Made by a program: the position numbers and the translations under genes. From Embleya hyalina (GTDB lineage Bacteria > Actinomycetota > Actinomycetes > Streptomycetales > Streptomycetaceae): a stretch of DNA of 64,000 nucleotides. The stretch lies in NCBI RefSeq assembly GCF_003967355.1, contig NZ_BIFH01000035.1, positions 88,311 through 152,310 of the forward strand. Direction: 5' to 3'. Under the pieces are notes generated by a model that was given only the letters and a program-made list of their open reading frames with translations, searched no databases and was not told the DNA's origin. The first letter of the stretch is position 1. Each line of letters starts with the position of its first letter. This document shows positions 31,116 to 39,354 of the stretch, one piece after another.

Positions 31116-31361
31116 GTGACGAACATGAAGAAGATCGCCGCCGTCGCGGCCATGGCCGGTGGCATCGCGGCCATGGGCGCCGGAATCGCCAACGCGAGCG
31201 CCGACGCGGACGGCGCGGCGGTCAACTCGCCCGGTGTCGTCTCGGGCAACAACGTCGAGATCCCGGTGCACGTGCCGGTCAACATCTGCGGCAACACGGT
31301 CGACATTCTGATCGGCGTGCTCAACCCGACGTTCGGCAACGTCTGCGTCAACGCCGGCTGA
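31116..31361 (+). CDS. Short chaplin
   Basis: An 81-residue secreted protein from GTG 31116 with GGAGGA 9 nt upstream. The signal peptide MKKIAAVAAMAGGIAAMGAGIANASA is followed by one chaplin domain: GVVSGNNVEIPVHVPVNICGNTVDILIGVLNPTFGNVCVN. It has the conserved two Cys (ICGN and VCVN), which form a disulfide in the family. Short chaplins assemble into amyloid-like surface films that let aerial hyphae break the air-water surface. No LPxTG sorting signal is present, as expected for the short class. Its presence supports a streptomycete-like host. Confidence 0.92.
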   Translation: MTNMKKIAAVAAMAGGIAAMGAGIANASADADGAAVNSPGVVSGNNVEIPVHVPVNICGNTVDILIGVLNPTFGNVCVNAG

Positions 31362-31402
31362 TTCGCCCGCCCCGGCCTGCCTCCTTGGTCGGTGGCCGGC
31401 GC

Positions 31403-31440
31403 GACCGCCCCGTTTCCGGCATTCCGGGAACGGGGCGGTC
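31403..31440 (+). terminator. Terminator after the chaplin gene
   Basis: GACCGCCCCGTTTCCGG at 31403-31419 pairs with CCGGGAACGGGGCGGTC at 31424-31440 (one mismatch), with a 4-nt loop, followed by GTCGTTGT. Confidence 0.85.
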
Positions 31441-31681
31441 GTCGTTGTGAGCGCCGCGCCGAACACAAGCGGATCCGCGATGTACATTTCTCGCAGGCTC
31501 GCGGCGTCTTACTCGTGCCATTCCGTGCCATTCCGTGCTGGTCCGGTCATCTCCGAACCCGGTCGGCAGATGGACGCGGGCGACCCGCGATGATGGGGAT
31601 TGCCCGGACGGGTCTTCCGCGTTGTATACGCAGAGGCGCCGTGTGGGGCGCGCACGCAACGCACGCGGAAGAAGGGGTTCC

Positions 31682-32371
31682 ATGGAGCGAATGGGCAGAA
31701 TGGCCGGATGGCTGCGCCGTCGACCGCGTGAGGATCCGGACACCGTTCGCGACCGGCGGGCCGGACTGCTCATGGACGTGGTGGAGCGTGGTTGGCCCGT
31801 CTGTCCGGCGGCGCACCCGGTGGGCTTCGGCTGTTCCTGCGACCGGGTCGGCTGTCCGTCGCCGGGCATGCACCCGGTCTCCTTCGCCTGGCAGACCCAG
31901 GCGTCCACCGACCCCGTACAGGTGGCGCGCTGGCTGGAGCTGTATCCCGACGCCAACTTCGTGACCGCGACCGGCACGGGCCACGACGTGCTCGACGTGC
32001 CCGCGCGGGCCGGGGAGATCGCCCTCGCGGTATTCGCCGAGCAGGGCATCGAGATCGGCCCGGTGGCCTCCTGCGGCCCCGACCGCACGCTGTTCTTCAC
32101 CGCGACCCGGGGCACCCCCGCCGACGAGGACGAGTGGTGGCCCTGCGAGTTGGACTGCCACCCCGAGACGCTGGACGCCCACCCGGGGCTGCGCTGGCAC
32201 TGCCGGGGCAGCTACGTCCTGGTGCCGTCCTCGCAACACCCCTCGGGGCAGCCCGTGCGCTGGATCCGCGGCCCCGAACTCCCGCTGCCCGACCCGCTGC
32301 GGGTGCTCGACGTGCTCACCGACGCGTGCGACACCGTGGGCGCCGCGGCCGCCGACGGACGCTGGTCCTAG
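31682..32371 (+). CDS. Bifunctional DNA primase/polymerase (prim-pol) N-terminal domain-like protein
   Basis: A 229-residue protein from ATG 31682 with AAGAAGGGG 4 nt upstream. The sequence has a short Cys motif (FGCSCDRVGCPSPGMHP), WLELYPDANFVTATG, then VLDVPARAGEIAL and a closing GSYVLVPSSQHPSGQPVRWIRG. This is the pattern of the small chromosomal prim-pol-like proteins common in Streptomyces. Family members on plasmids synthesise primers, but these short chromosomal forms lack proven activity. It is convergent with a lipoprotein gene. Confidence 0.75.
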   Translation: MERMGRMAGWLRRRPREDPDTVRDRRAGLLMDVVERGWPVCPAAHPVGFGCSCDRVGCPSPGMHPVSFAWQTQASTDPVQVARWLELYPDANFVTATGTGHDVLDVPARAGEIALAVFAEQGIEIGPVASCGPDRTLFFTATRGTPADEDEWWPCELDCHPETLDAHPGLRWHCRGSYVLVPSSQHPSGQPVRWIRGPELPLPDPLRVLDVLTDACDTVGAAAADGRWS

Positions 32372-32393
32372 CGGCCGTCCGGTCGGCGACCGC

Positions 32394-33353
32394 TCACTCG
32401 CCCTCGGCGCCGACCAGGCCGTACACCCAGCCGACCAATTGCACCTTGCCGCCGGCCTTCGGGACCACCGCGACGTACTCGGAGAGCCGGTGCTCGGTGA
32501 CCGACCGGCTCGGCTTGCCGGTCAGGAACGCCAGCGTCGACGGGTCCACGTCGCCGAGTCGGCGCGGGGGTTGCACGGTGAGCTTGATGCTGTGCTGGAG
32601 CGCGAACAACACCAGCGCGCCGCCGTCCGCGGTGCGCACCGCCAGCGGCGGGAACTGCGCCGCCGGGCTGTCCACGGTCTGCCGGACGTAGCCGTCGCCG
32701 ATCGGCTCGTCCCGCTGCTTGCGCAACTGCGCGGTGTACGGGTCGGGCCCGAACAGCTCGGCGCGGGTCTTGCCGTCCTTGAGGAACTCGGTGAGTACGG
32801 GGGCCAGTTCGCCGGGCGAGGCGGCCAGTCCGCCGGCGTTGGGGGAGACCTGCTCCAGATGGCCGGACGAATCCCGCTTCAGCTTGGGCAGTTCGCTCCG
32901 CAGCGTCGGCCCCCACGCCGCCTGCCACACCGCGTCCGGGCCCGCCCGGAGGAAGACCAGGAACTGCGGCTTGGCGTTGTTGAAGTTCGGGGTGTTCTGC
33001 ACGGCGAACCACTTGGGCCAGCCGATCACCTTCGGGATCAGGAACTCCGGCCGCTCGTGCAGGATCGGGGCCCGGCCCAGATTGCCGTTCGGGTCGGTGA
33101 AGGCGAGGATGCGCAGACCGGCCTGGTCGAGCACGCCGAGCGAGCCCGTCTCGGCCCGCGCGTTGAGCGGGAGATCGCGGTTCGCGTACGCCTGGTTGTT
33201 CTGCACCTCGTAGTCGTGCAGCACCTTGGCGGCCTCGTGCTTGTCCAGCGCCGCGACGGGCGTGCTCGCGCCGCTGACGGTGACACAGCCGGTCGCGGCG
33301 AGCGCGGTCGCGAGCAGGGCGGCGACCGCGGCCGGCATGCGGGATATGCGCAT
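32394..33353 (-). CDS. Putative lipoprotein (DUF8094-like)
   Basis: A 319-residue protein from ATG 33353; a further in-frame ATG at 33338 is possible. The signal sequence ends with the lipobox LAATGC, so it should be anchored to the outer face of the membrane. The mature part has VLHDYEVQNNQAYANRDLPLNARAETGSLGVLDQAGLRI, WFAVQNTPNFNNAKPQFLVFLRAG, and a C-terminal VPKAGGKVQLVGWVYGLVGAEGE. Similar lipoproteins are frequent in Streptomyces. The function is unknown. Confidence 0.7.
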   Translation of the reverse strand: MRISRMPAAVAALLATALAATGCVTVSGASTPVAALDKHEAAKVLHDYEVQNNQAYANRDLPLNARAETGSLGVLDQAGLRILAFTDPNGNLGRAPILHERPEFLIPKVIGWPKWFAVQNTPNFNNAKPQFLVFLRAGPDAVWQAAWGPTLRSELPKLKRDSSGHLEQVSPNAGGLAASPGELAPVLTEFLKDGKTRAELFGPDPYTAQLRKQRDEPIGDGYVRQTVDSPAAQFPPLAVRTADGGALVLFALQHSIKLTVQPPRRLGDVDPSTLAFLTGKPSRSVTEHRLSEYVAVVPKAGGKVQLVGWVYGLVGAEGE

Positions 33354-33443
33354 CGGTAGTCGGCAACTCTTCCGGGGGAGCGGGCAGGAGGAGATCTCGC
33401 GAAACCATACTGCCCGCACCCCGGAACGCAGCGCGCCCAGGCC

Positions 33444-34292
33444 CTAGGCCAGGGTGAGGACCTCGGCCCCGGAGTCGGTGACGACCAGCGTGTGCTCGAA
33501 CTGGGCGGTGCGCCTGCGGTCCTTGGTGACCACGGTCCAGCCGTCGTCCCACATGTCGTAGTCGTGGGTGCCCAGGGTCAACATCGGCTCGATGGTGAAG
33601 GTCATCCCGGGCTCCATCACGGTGGTCGCCCGCTCGTCGTCGTAGTGCGGGATGATCAGGCCGGAGTGGAACGAGCTGTTGATGCCGTGGCCGGTGAAGT
33701 CGCGCACCACGCCGTAGCCGAAGCGCTTCGCGTAGGACTCGATGACCCGGCCGATCACGTTGATCTGCCGACCCGGCTTGACCGCCTTGATGCCCCGGTT
33801 CAGCGCCTCGCGGGTGCGCTCGACGAGCAACCGCGACTCCTCGTCCACGTCGCCCACGAGGTAGGTCGCGTCGGTGTCGCCGTGCACGCCGCCGATGAAC
33901 ACGGTGACGTCGATGTTGACGATGTCGCCGTCCTCGAGCCGGGTGGTGTCGGGGATGCCGTGGCAGATCACCTCGTTGATCGAGGTGCAGATGGTCTTCG
34001 GGAAGCCCCGGTAGCCCAGGCAGGACGGATAGGCGTGGTGGTCGAGCACGTACTCGTGGGCGACCTTGTCCAGCGCGTCGGTGCTCACCCCGGGCGCGAT
34101 GTGCGCGGCGGCGGCCTCCATGGCGCCCGCCGCGATCCGCCCGGCGATCCGCATGCGCTCGATGGTCTCGGCGTCCTGCACCTCGGGCCCGGTGTACGGG
34201 GTGGGGGCCGGCTTGCCGACATACTCCGGCCGCGGGATGTCGGCGGGTACGGAGCGGATGGGGGTCGGCTTACCGGGTACGAGAATCGCCAT
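33444..34292 (-). CDS. map: Methionine aminopeptidase type I
   Basis: A 282-residue protein from ATG 34292. All five metal ligands are visible: Asp in [14 protein letters not shown], Asp in [11 protein letters not shown], His in [12 protein letters not shown], Glu in FTIEPML and Glu in RTAQFEHT. The ~40-residue N-terminal extension ([18 protein letters not shown] and on) has SH3-binding-like PxPxP stretches and is typical of the actinobacterial MetAP1c type. It removes the start Met from nascent proteins. No Shine-Dalgarno is seen; TACACT lies 8 nt before the ATG, so the mRNA is probably leaderless. Confidence 0.95.
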   Translation of the reverse strand: MAILVPGKPTPIRSVPADIPRPEYVGKPAPTPYTGPEVQDAETIERMRIAGRIAAGAMEAAAAHIAPGVSTDALDKVAHEYVLDHHAYPSCLGYRGFPKTICTSINEVICHGIPDTTRLEDGDIVNIDVTVFIGGVHGDTDATYLVGDVDEESRLLVERTREALNRGIKAVKPGRQINVIGRVIESYAKRFGYGVVRDFTGHGINSSFHSGLIIPHYDDERATTVMEPGMTFTIEPMLTLGTHDYDMWDDGWTVVTKDRRRTAQFEHTLVVTDSGAEVLTLA

Positions 34293-34300
34293 AACCAGCG

Positions 34301-34306
34301 AGTGTA
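34301..34306 (-). promoter_or_regulatory. -10 box of a probable leaderless map promoter
   Basis: On the minus strand TACACT ends 8 nt before the map ATG, placing the transcription start at or next to the A of ATG. No ribosome-binding sequence lies in the gap (CGCTGGTT). No good -35 match was found. Confidence 0.45.
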
Positions 34307-34373
34307 GCCGGCGCCGCGACCGAGCCGGCGGGTGATCCGGTCGGCGGCGGCATCGAGTGGGTGGAGGACGGCC

Positions 34374-34592
34374 GTGAGGTTCAGACTGTGGCGCAGGCCC
34401 GAGGGTCGCGCCGGCGAGTGGTACTACTGCATCAAACACGGCAAGGTCGAGGAGGGACCCGACTGTCCGGCCCGTGACCGGCTCGGCCCGTACGCGACCC
34501 GCGCCGAGGCGGCGAACGCGTTGGAGACCGCCAAGACCCGCAATCAGGCGTGGGAGAACGATCCGCACTGGAACGACCCCGGACGCCGCTGA
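34374..34592 (+). CDS. SPOR-like small protein
   Basis: A 72-residue protein from GTG 34374 with GGAGG 6 nt upstream. The sequence [53 protein letters not shown] matches the small SPOR-like proteins conserved beside map in Streptomyces. The core [14 protein letters not shown] resembles the SPOR fold (G-x-Y-x-x-x-x-E-A). It has two Cys. It is divergent from map. The biochemical role is not established. Confidence 0.75.
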   Translation: MRFRLWRRPEGRAGEWYYCIKHGKVEEGPDCPARDRLGPYATRAEAANALETAKTRNQAWENDPHWNDPGRR

Positions 34593-34619
34593 GCGGGCCC
34601 GCGGCCGGCGGCGGGCGGG

Positions 34620-35393
34620 TCACTCGGCGGGTTCGGGGACCCGCCCACCGCCGGCGGTGAGCACCCCGGGCAGTTCGGACAGGCCCGACAGCAGTTCCCC
34701 CGGTTCGCCCGGCCCCTCCAGGAGCAACACCACCGCCGCGGCCCTCGGTTCGGTCACCGGCACCTCGCCGGCCTCCTCGACGGGCTCGCGCTCGCGGTTG
34801 TGCACGGAGACGTCCACCACGGTGAACCCGGCGCCCGTACAAGCCACCAGGACCGCGGACAACACGCCGTATCCGGGCAGATAGGAGAGCCGGATCTCGG
34901 CCGCCCGGTCCCGGGGGCCGCCGATCCGGCGGATGATCGGCGGATAGCCGTAGACGACCACGAAGTGCAGCGTGGTCACCCCGATCGCCAGGTACGGCAG
35001 GCCCGCGCCGCAGGCCATGCCGATCGCGCAGGTGAGCCAGACCACCGCGGCCGTGGTGAGGCCGCGCACGGTGTCGCGGCGGACGAAGATCAGGCCGCCG
35101 CCGATGAAGCCGATGCCGGAGACCACCTGCGCGGCGATCCGGGAGGGGTCCCAGCCGACGTGGCCCGCGGGCAACACGTCGGTGAAGCCGTACTTGGAGA
35201 TCTCCATGAACAGCGTGGTGCCGACCCCGACCAGCGCGTGGGTGCGCAGTCCCGCGCTCTTCTGGCGCACCTCGCGCTCGACGCCGATGACGCTGGAGAG
35301 CACGAAGGAGAGCATCAACTCGGAGAACTGGGTCCACCCCTGACTCGCGCCGATCCCCTCCGACCACGCCGCCAGGGTCGTTCCGGAATGCAC
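34620..35393 (-). CDS. MgtC/SapB family membrane protein
   Basis: A 257-residue protein from GTG 35393 with GGAGGAGGT upstream. MgtC motifs are LSSVIGVEREVRQKSAGLRTHALVGVGTTLFM, then AAQVVSGIGFIGGGLIFVRRDTVRGLTTAAVVWLTCAIGMACGAG, with 4-5 membrane segments. The C-terminal ~90 residues (VVDVSVHNRERE onward) form the soluble ACT-like domain. The family is linked to growth at low Mg and to virulence and ATP-synthase control in other bacteria. It is convergent with the SPOR-like gene. Confidence 0.85.
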   Translation of the reverse strand: MHSGTTLAAWSEGIGASQGWTQFSELMLSFVLSSVIGVEREVRQKSAGLRTHALVGVGTTLFMEISKYGFTDVLPAGHVGWDPSRIAAQVVSGIGFIGGGLIFVRRDTVRGLTTAAVVWLTCAIGMACGAGLPYLAIGVTTLHFVVVYGYPPIIRRIGGPRDRAAEIRLSYLPGYGVLSAVLVACTGAGFTVVDVSVHNREREPVEEAGEVPVTEPRAAAVVLLLEGPGEPGELLSGLSELPGVLTAGGGRVPEPAE

Positions 35394-35537
35394 GCGCCCA
35401 CCTCCTCCGCCCGGGACCGGGGGTCCCGGGGCTGCTCGATCCTCTTCCTCTGCTCGCTCGCTACGACTCCATACGGAGCAATGGGTCACGGACGAGGTTC
35501 GGATACCGCGATCGAGGGAGGGGTGGGCGACGGAACG

Positions 35538-36023
35538 TCAGGCGCGCGAGCGAGCCGTGGTGCGCGTGCGCGAGGTGGTCGTCCTGGCCACGGCCTTCCG
35601 CGGACGCGACGTGGCCGTCCTGGATACGGCCTTTCGGGGACGCGACGTGGCCGTCCTGGATACGGCCTTTCGGGGACGCGAGCCGGCCGTCTTGGATACG
35701 GCCCTTCGCTGGGACGCGGCCTTTCGGGGACTCGATACCGCCTTTCGGGTACCGGATACCGCCTTTCGGGGACGCGAGGCGACCGGTTTGGACACCGGGC
35801 GCTTTCGCACGACGGCGGCCGACGCGCGTGCCGCCGTGGTGTCGACCGTACGGTCGTCGACCGTTTCGGTGTCGCCGTTGCGCTGGATGTAGCGAAGTGC
35901 GGTCAGCGCCTCGCGCTTCGTTTCATAGGGCGCGGACTTGATGACCGTCGAACCGTTGGCGGCGGTCAACACGAATCCGAACTTGCCGGAGCGTCCCTTG
36001 GTGACGATGAATTTGGCCGGCAC
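35538..36023 (-). CDS. YegP-like (DUF1508) protein with histone H1-like basic repeat tail
   Basis: A 161-residue protein from GTG 36023 (AGGGAG 5 nt upstream). Residues 1-55 (PAKFIVTKGRSGKFGFVLTAANGSTVIKSAPYETKREALTALRYIQRNG) form one DUF1508/YegP unit. From about residue 70 the chain is repetitive Ser/Thr-Arg-Pro-Arg-Lys-Ala-Val, with near-identical units of about 12 residues (SRPRKAVSRTAT). Such Lys/Arg/Ala/Ser tails bind DNA in eukaryotic H1, AlgP and actinobacterial HupB/HupS. A nucleoid- or nucleic-acid-binding role is therefore inferred. ATG at 36071 is a possible upstream start but has no ribosome site. Confidence 0.7.
   Translation of the reverse strand: MPAKFIVTKGRSGKFGFVLTAANGSTVIKSAPYETKREALTALRYIQRNGDTETVDDRTVDTTAARASAAVVRKRPVSKPVASRPRKAVSGTRKAVSSPRKAASQRRAVSKTAGSRPRKAVSRTATSRPRKAVSRTATSRPRKAVARTTTSRTRTTARSRA
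35580..35780 (-). repeat. Tandem repeats encoding the basic tail
   Basis: Units of about 36-45 bp built on GATACGGCCTTTCGGGGACG (plus strand) recur at about 35618, 35660 and, degenerate, near 35696-35780. They encode the Arg/Lys-rich repeats of the DUF1508 protein. Two neighbouring units differ at very few positions, so copy number may vary between strains. Confidence 0.65.
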
Positions 36024-36206
36024 GACATCTCCCTGGGAGAGAAGAGAAAGTTTTCTCCTCCACGGAAACATGGTTCGTCCCGGTTGTCATATATAAGTGC
36101 TATTTAGGGGTGAATCGACCTCCGCAGCCGAAAACCACTGTGACCTCGACTGCATCCGGGCGCGGACCCCGTGTTCTCTCGGGTTTCGGCCGGCAGGATC
36201 GCGCCC

Positions 36207-36899
36207 ATGACAACCCCCTCGTCCCCCAAGCGTGACCCGCGCGACCTGCCGAACATCGACGATCTGGTGGTCGGCGTCCTCGGCGGCACCGGTGAGCAGG
36301 GCCGCGGCCTCGCGTACCGCCTGGCCGTCGCCGGCCAAAAAGTGATCATCGGCTCGCGCAGCGCCGACCGTGCCGCGTCCGCCGCGGCCGAACTCGGTGC
36401 CGGCGTGCGCGGCGCCGACAACGCCACCTGCGCGGCCGAGAGCGACATCGTGATCATCGCCGTCCCCTGGGAGGGACACCGCGATCTGCTGCTCTCCCTC
36501 ACGGGCGAGCTGGCGGGCAAGATCGTGGTCGACTGCGTGAACCCGATGGGCTTCGACAAGCAGGGCGCGTTCGTGCTCGACGTCGAGGAGGGCAGCGCCG
36601 CCCAGCAGGCCGCCGCCGTGCTCCCCGACTCGACCGTGACGGCCGCCTTCCACCACGTGTCCGCGGTGCTGCTGCTCGACCCGAACGTGGAGTCGCTCGA
36701 CACCGACATCATGGTGCTCGGCGACAAGCGTGAGGCCACCGACGCGGTGCAGGCGCTCGCGTCGCGGATCCCCGGCATGCGCGGGGTGTACGCCGGCCGG
36801 CTGCGCAACGCGCGGCAGGTCGAGGGGCTGACCGCCAACCTGATCTCGACCAACCGCCGCTACAAGGCACACGCCGGACTGCGCGTCACCGACGTGTGA
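36207..36899 (+). CDS. npdG: NADPH-dependent F420 reductase (Fno)
   Basis: A 230-residue protein from ATG 36207. The N-terminal Rossmann motif VGVLGGTGEQGRGLAYRLA is followed by VIIGSRSADRA, which recognises the NADP phosphate. Family landmarks are DIVIIAVPWEGH, VVDCVNPM and AFHHVSA, with a conserved end GLRVTDV. It transfers hydride between NADP(H) and cofactor F420, supplying reduced F420 in actinobacteria. Length is typical. An AT-rich stretch (TATATAAGTGCTATTTAG) upstream, shared with the divergent DUF1508 gene, is likely promoter DNA. Confidence 0.9.
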   Translation: MTTPSSPKRDPRDLPNIDDLVVGVLGGTGEQGRGLAYRLAVAGQKVIIGSRSADRAASAAAELGAGVRGADNATCAAESDIVIIAVPWEGHRDLLLSLTGELAGKIVVDCVNPMGFDKQGAFVLDVEEGSAAQQAAAVLPDSTVTAAFHHVSAVLLLDPNVESLDTDIMVLGDKREATDAVQALASRIPGMRGVYAGRLRNARQVEGLTANLISTNRRYKAHAGLRVTDV

Positions 36900-36939
36900 G
36901 CCGGCCCGGCCACGCCCGCCAGTGCCCGTCCGACGCACG

Positions 36940-36985
36940 ACGGCGTGCGGCCCCGCGCATCCGAGGATGTGGGGCCGCACGCCGT
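36940..36985. terminator. Bidirectional terminator
   Basis: ACGGCGTGCGGCCCC at 36940-36954 pairs with GGGGCCGCACGCCGT at 36971-36985, extended inward by GCATCC/GGATGT. It separates the converging F420 reductase and FMN reductase genes. Confidence 0.85.
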
Positions 36986-37044
36986 TCGTGGTTTTCGGGG
37001 CCGGAGCCGAGGGTGCCGGGGGATCGCCCGGAGTCGCCCGGGGA

Positions 37045-37653
37045 TCAGACCTGGGCGGCGTTCCAGGTCCGGAGCGGGCGGGTGACCAGCTCGCCGGCAC
37101 CGTTGTCGATCGCGTCCCGCAGGCCGCCGAGCACGTGGGTGACCATGCCGGCGGTGACCGGGTCGGTCAGCACGTGCTGTACGTCGGCCTCGACGCCGAG
37201 CCGGGTGTGCACCTCGGGCACCGCGATCTCCGGGCCGGAGACGACGAAGTTGCCCAGGTCCCGCAGCAGCGCCTTGAGCTGGATCAGCGCGCGGATGCCG
37301 CCCTGGGGGCCGGGCGAGGCGGACATGGCGACGATCGACTTGCCGGTCAGGACGCCCTGGGCGTACGGACGCGAGGCCCAGTCCAGCGCGTTCTTGAGCA
37401 CGCCCGGCAGGCTGCGGTTGTACTCGGGGGTGGTGATGATCAGGCCGTCGGCCTCGACGATCGCCTCACGCAGGCGCACCACGGTGGCGGGCGGGTTCGG
37501 CTCCAGGTCCTGGTTGAAGTGCGGCAGTTCGTCGAGACCCTTGAACACCTCGATCTGCATGCCCTCGGGCGCGAACGGCTGGAGGGCGTTCAGCAGAGCC
37601 GTGTTGAACGACTCGGCGCGCAGCGAACCGGAGATGGCAAGGATGCGGGACAT
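37045..37653 (-). CDS. NADPH-dependent FMN reductase
   Basis: A 202-residue protein from ATG 37653 with GGAGG 6 nt upstream. The flavodoxin-like signature is present: ILAISGSLRAESFNTALLNAL (phosphate loop), LPHFNQDL, ADGLIITTPEYNRSLPGVLKNALDWASRP and GKSIVAMSASPGPQGG. These enzymes reduce FMN or quinones/azo dyes with NADPH. A near-perfect 18-bp palindrome lies 51 nt upstream, suggesting control by a MarR- or TetR-type repressor. The partner regulator is not in the neighbourhood. Confidence 0.9.
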   Translation of the reverse strand: MSRILAISGSLRAESFNTALLNALQPFAPEGMQIEVFKGLDELPHFNQDLEPNPPATVVRLREAIVEADGLIITTPEYNRSLPGVLKNALDWASRPYAQGVLTGKSIVAMSASPGPQGGIRALIQLKALLRDLGNFVVSGPEIAVPEVHTRLGVEADVQHVLTDPVTAGMVTHVLGGLRDAIDNGAGELVTRPLRTWNAAQV

Positions 37654-37703
37654 GGGTTCCTCCGTGGATGGAGAGAGGGTGCCGGGTAGGGCCGGGGGGA
37701 AGG

Positions 37704-37721
37704 TTGTTGAACGTTTAACAA
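37704..37721. promoter_or_regulatory. Palindromic operator upstream of the FMN reductase gene
   Basis: TTGTTGAACGTTTAACAA is an 18-bp inverted repeat with a single mismatched pair around the centre ACGT. It lies in the divergent region between the FMN reductase gene and the small membrane protein gene. Palindromes with an AACGTT core are typical for MarR-type redox regulators. Confidence 0.65.
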
Positions 37722-37916
37722 TGTAGCGCGGGCTTGTTGCGGATTCAACTTCCGGCCGGGGCCGTGCCACGGGTCGTGGCGCCGAGTGGCCGCGGGTGGT
37801 GCGAGGTGGCGCCGGGTGGGTGCGGGCCGGGTGGTCGTCGGGGGCGACAATGGAGCCGCGTCGCGCCGGAAAGCGCCGCGACCGAGGTCTGCCCGCACCC
37901 GTCTGGAGCCCCCGCC

Positions 37917-38108
37917 ATGCCCCGCATCGTCGTCCTCGCCGTGATCGTGTGCGTGCTGGCGCTCGCCGCCGCCGTGGTGGCCTTCGTCAACGGGAGTTGG
38001 CTCGGCCTGCCGTTCGTGCTCCTCGCCGCGCTCGACGGCAACATCGCGTTCTACTACCTGCGCCGGCAGCGGGTGCGCCGTGCGCGCGACCTCGCCGCGC
38101 GGGCCTGA
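37917..38108 (+). CDS. Small two-TM membrane protein
   Basis: A 63-residue protein from ATG 37917 with GGAG 8 nt upstream. It is almost entirely two membrane helices (RIVVLAVIVCVLALAAAVVAFV and WLGLPFVLLAALDGNIAFYYL) followed by a basic tail (RRQRVRRARDLAARA), so the C-terminus should be inside. It lies upstream of recA. No family is recognised. Confidence 0.55.
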   Translation: MPRIVVLAVIVCVLALAAAVVAFVNGSWLGLPFVLLAALDGNIAFYYLRRQRVRRARDLAARA

Positions 38109-38184
38109 TCCCCGCTCCCGCCGCCCGCCGGCCGTCCCCCGTAAGGGTGGATGCCGGTGCCGGATGGTGTGTCGGCATCGAATT

Positions 38185-38198
38185 CGAACAAAGGTTCG
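38185..38198. promoter_or_regulatory. LexA-binding SOS box of recA
   Basis: CGAACAAAGGTTCG matches the Gram-positive/actinobacterial LexA consensus CGAAC-N4-GTTCG at every defined position. It lies 118 nt before the recA ATG. It predicts SOS induction of recA-recX. Confidence 0.92.
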
Positions 38199-38315
38199 GG
38201 CTACGCTTCGATCCGACGTTGTCCACAGGCGTGCGCCGGTCGTGCCTCCGTGTCGGTGCGACGGGTTAGCGTTCAAGGTGTGAAGCGAACACCACAGACC
38301 GGCAAGGCGGCATCC

Positions 38316-39350
<1,035 letters not shown>

Positions 39351-39354
39351 GTCC

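Noticed and set aside
35580..35780. CRISPR-like array in the repeat region
   Set aside because: The repeats are in-frame coding units without unique spacers of constant length and no cas genes are present.
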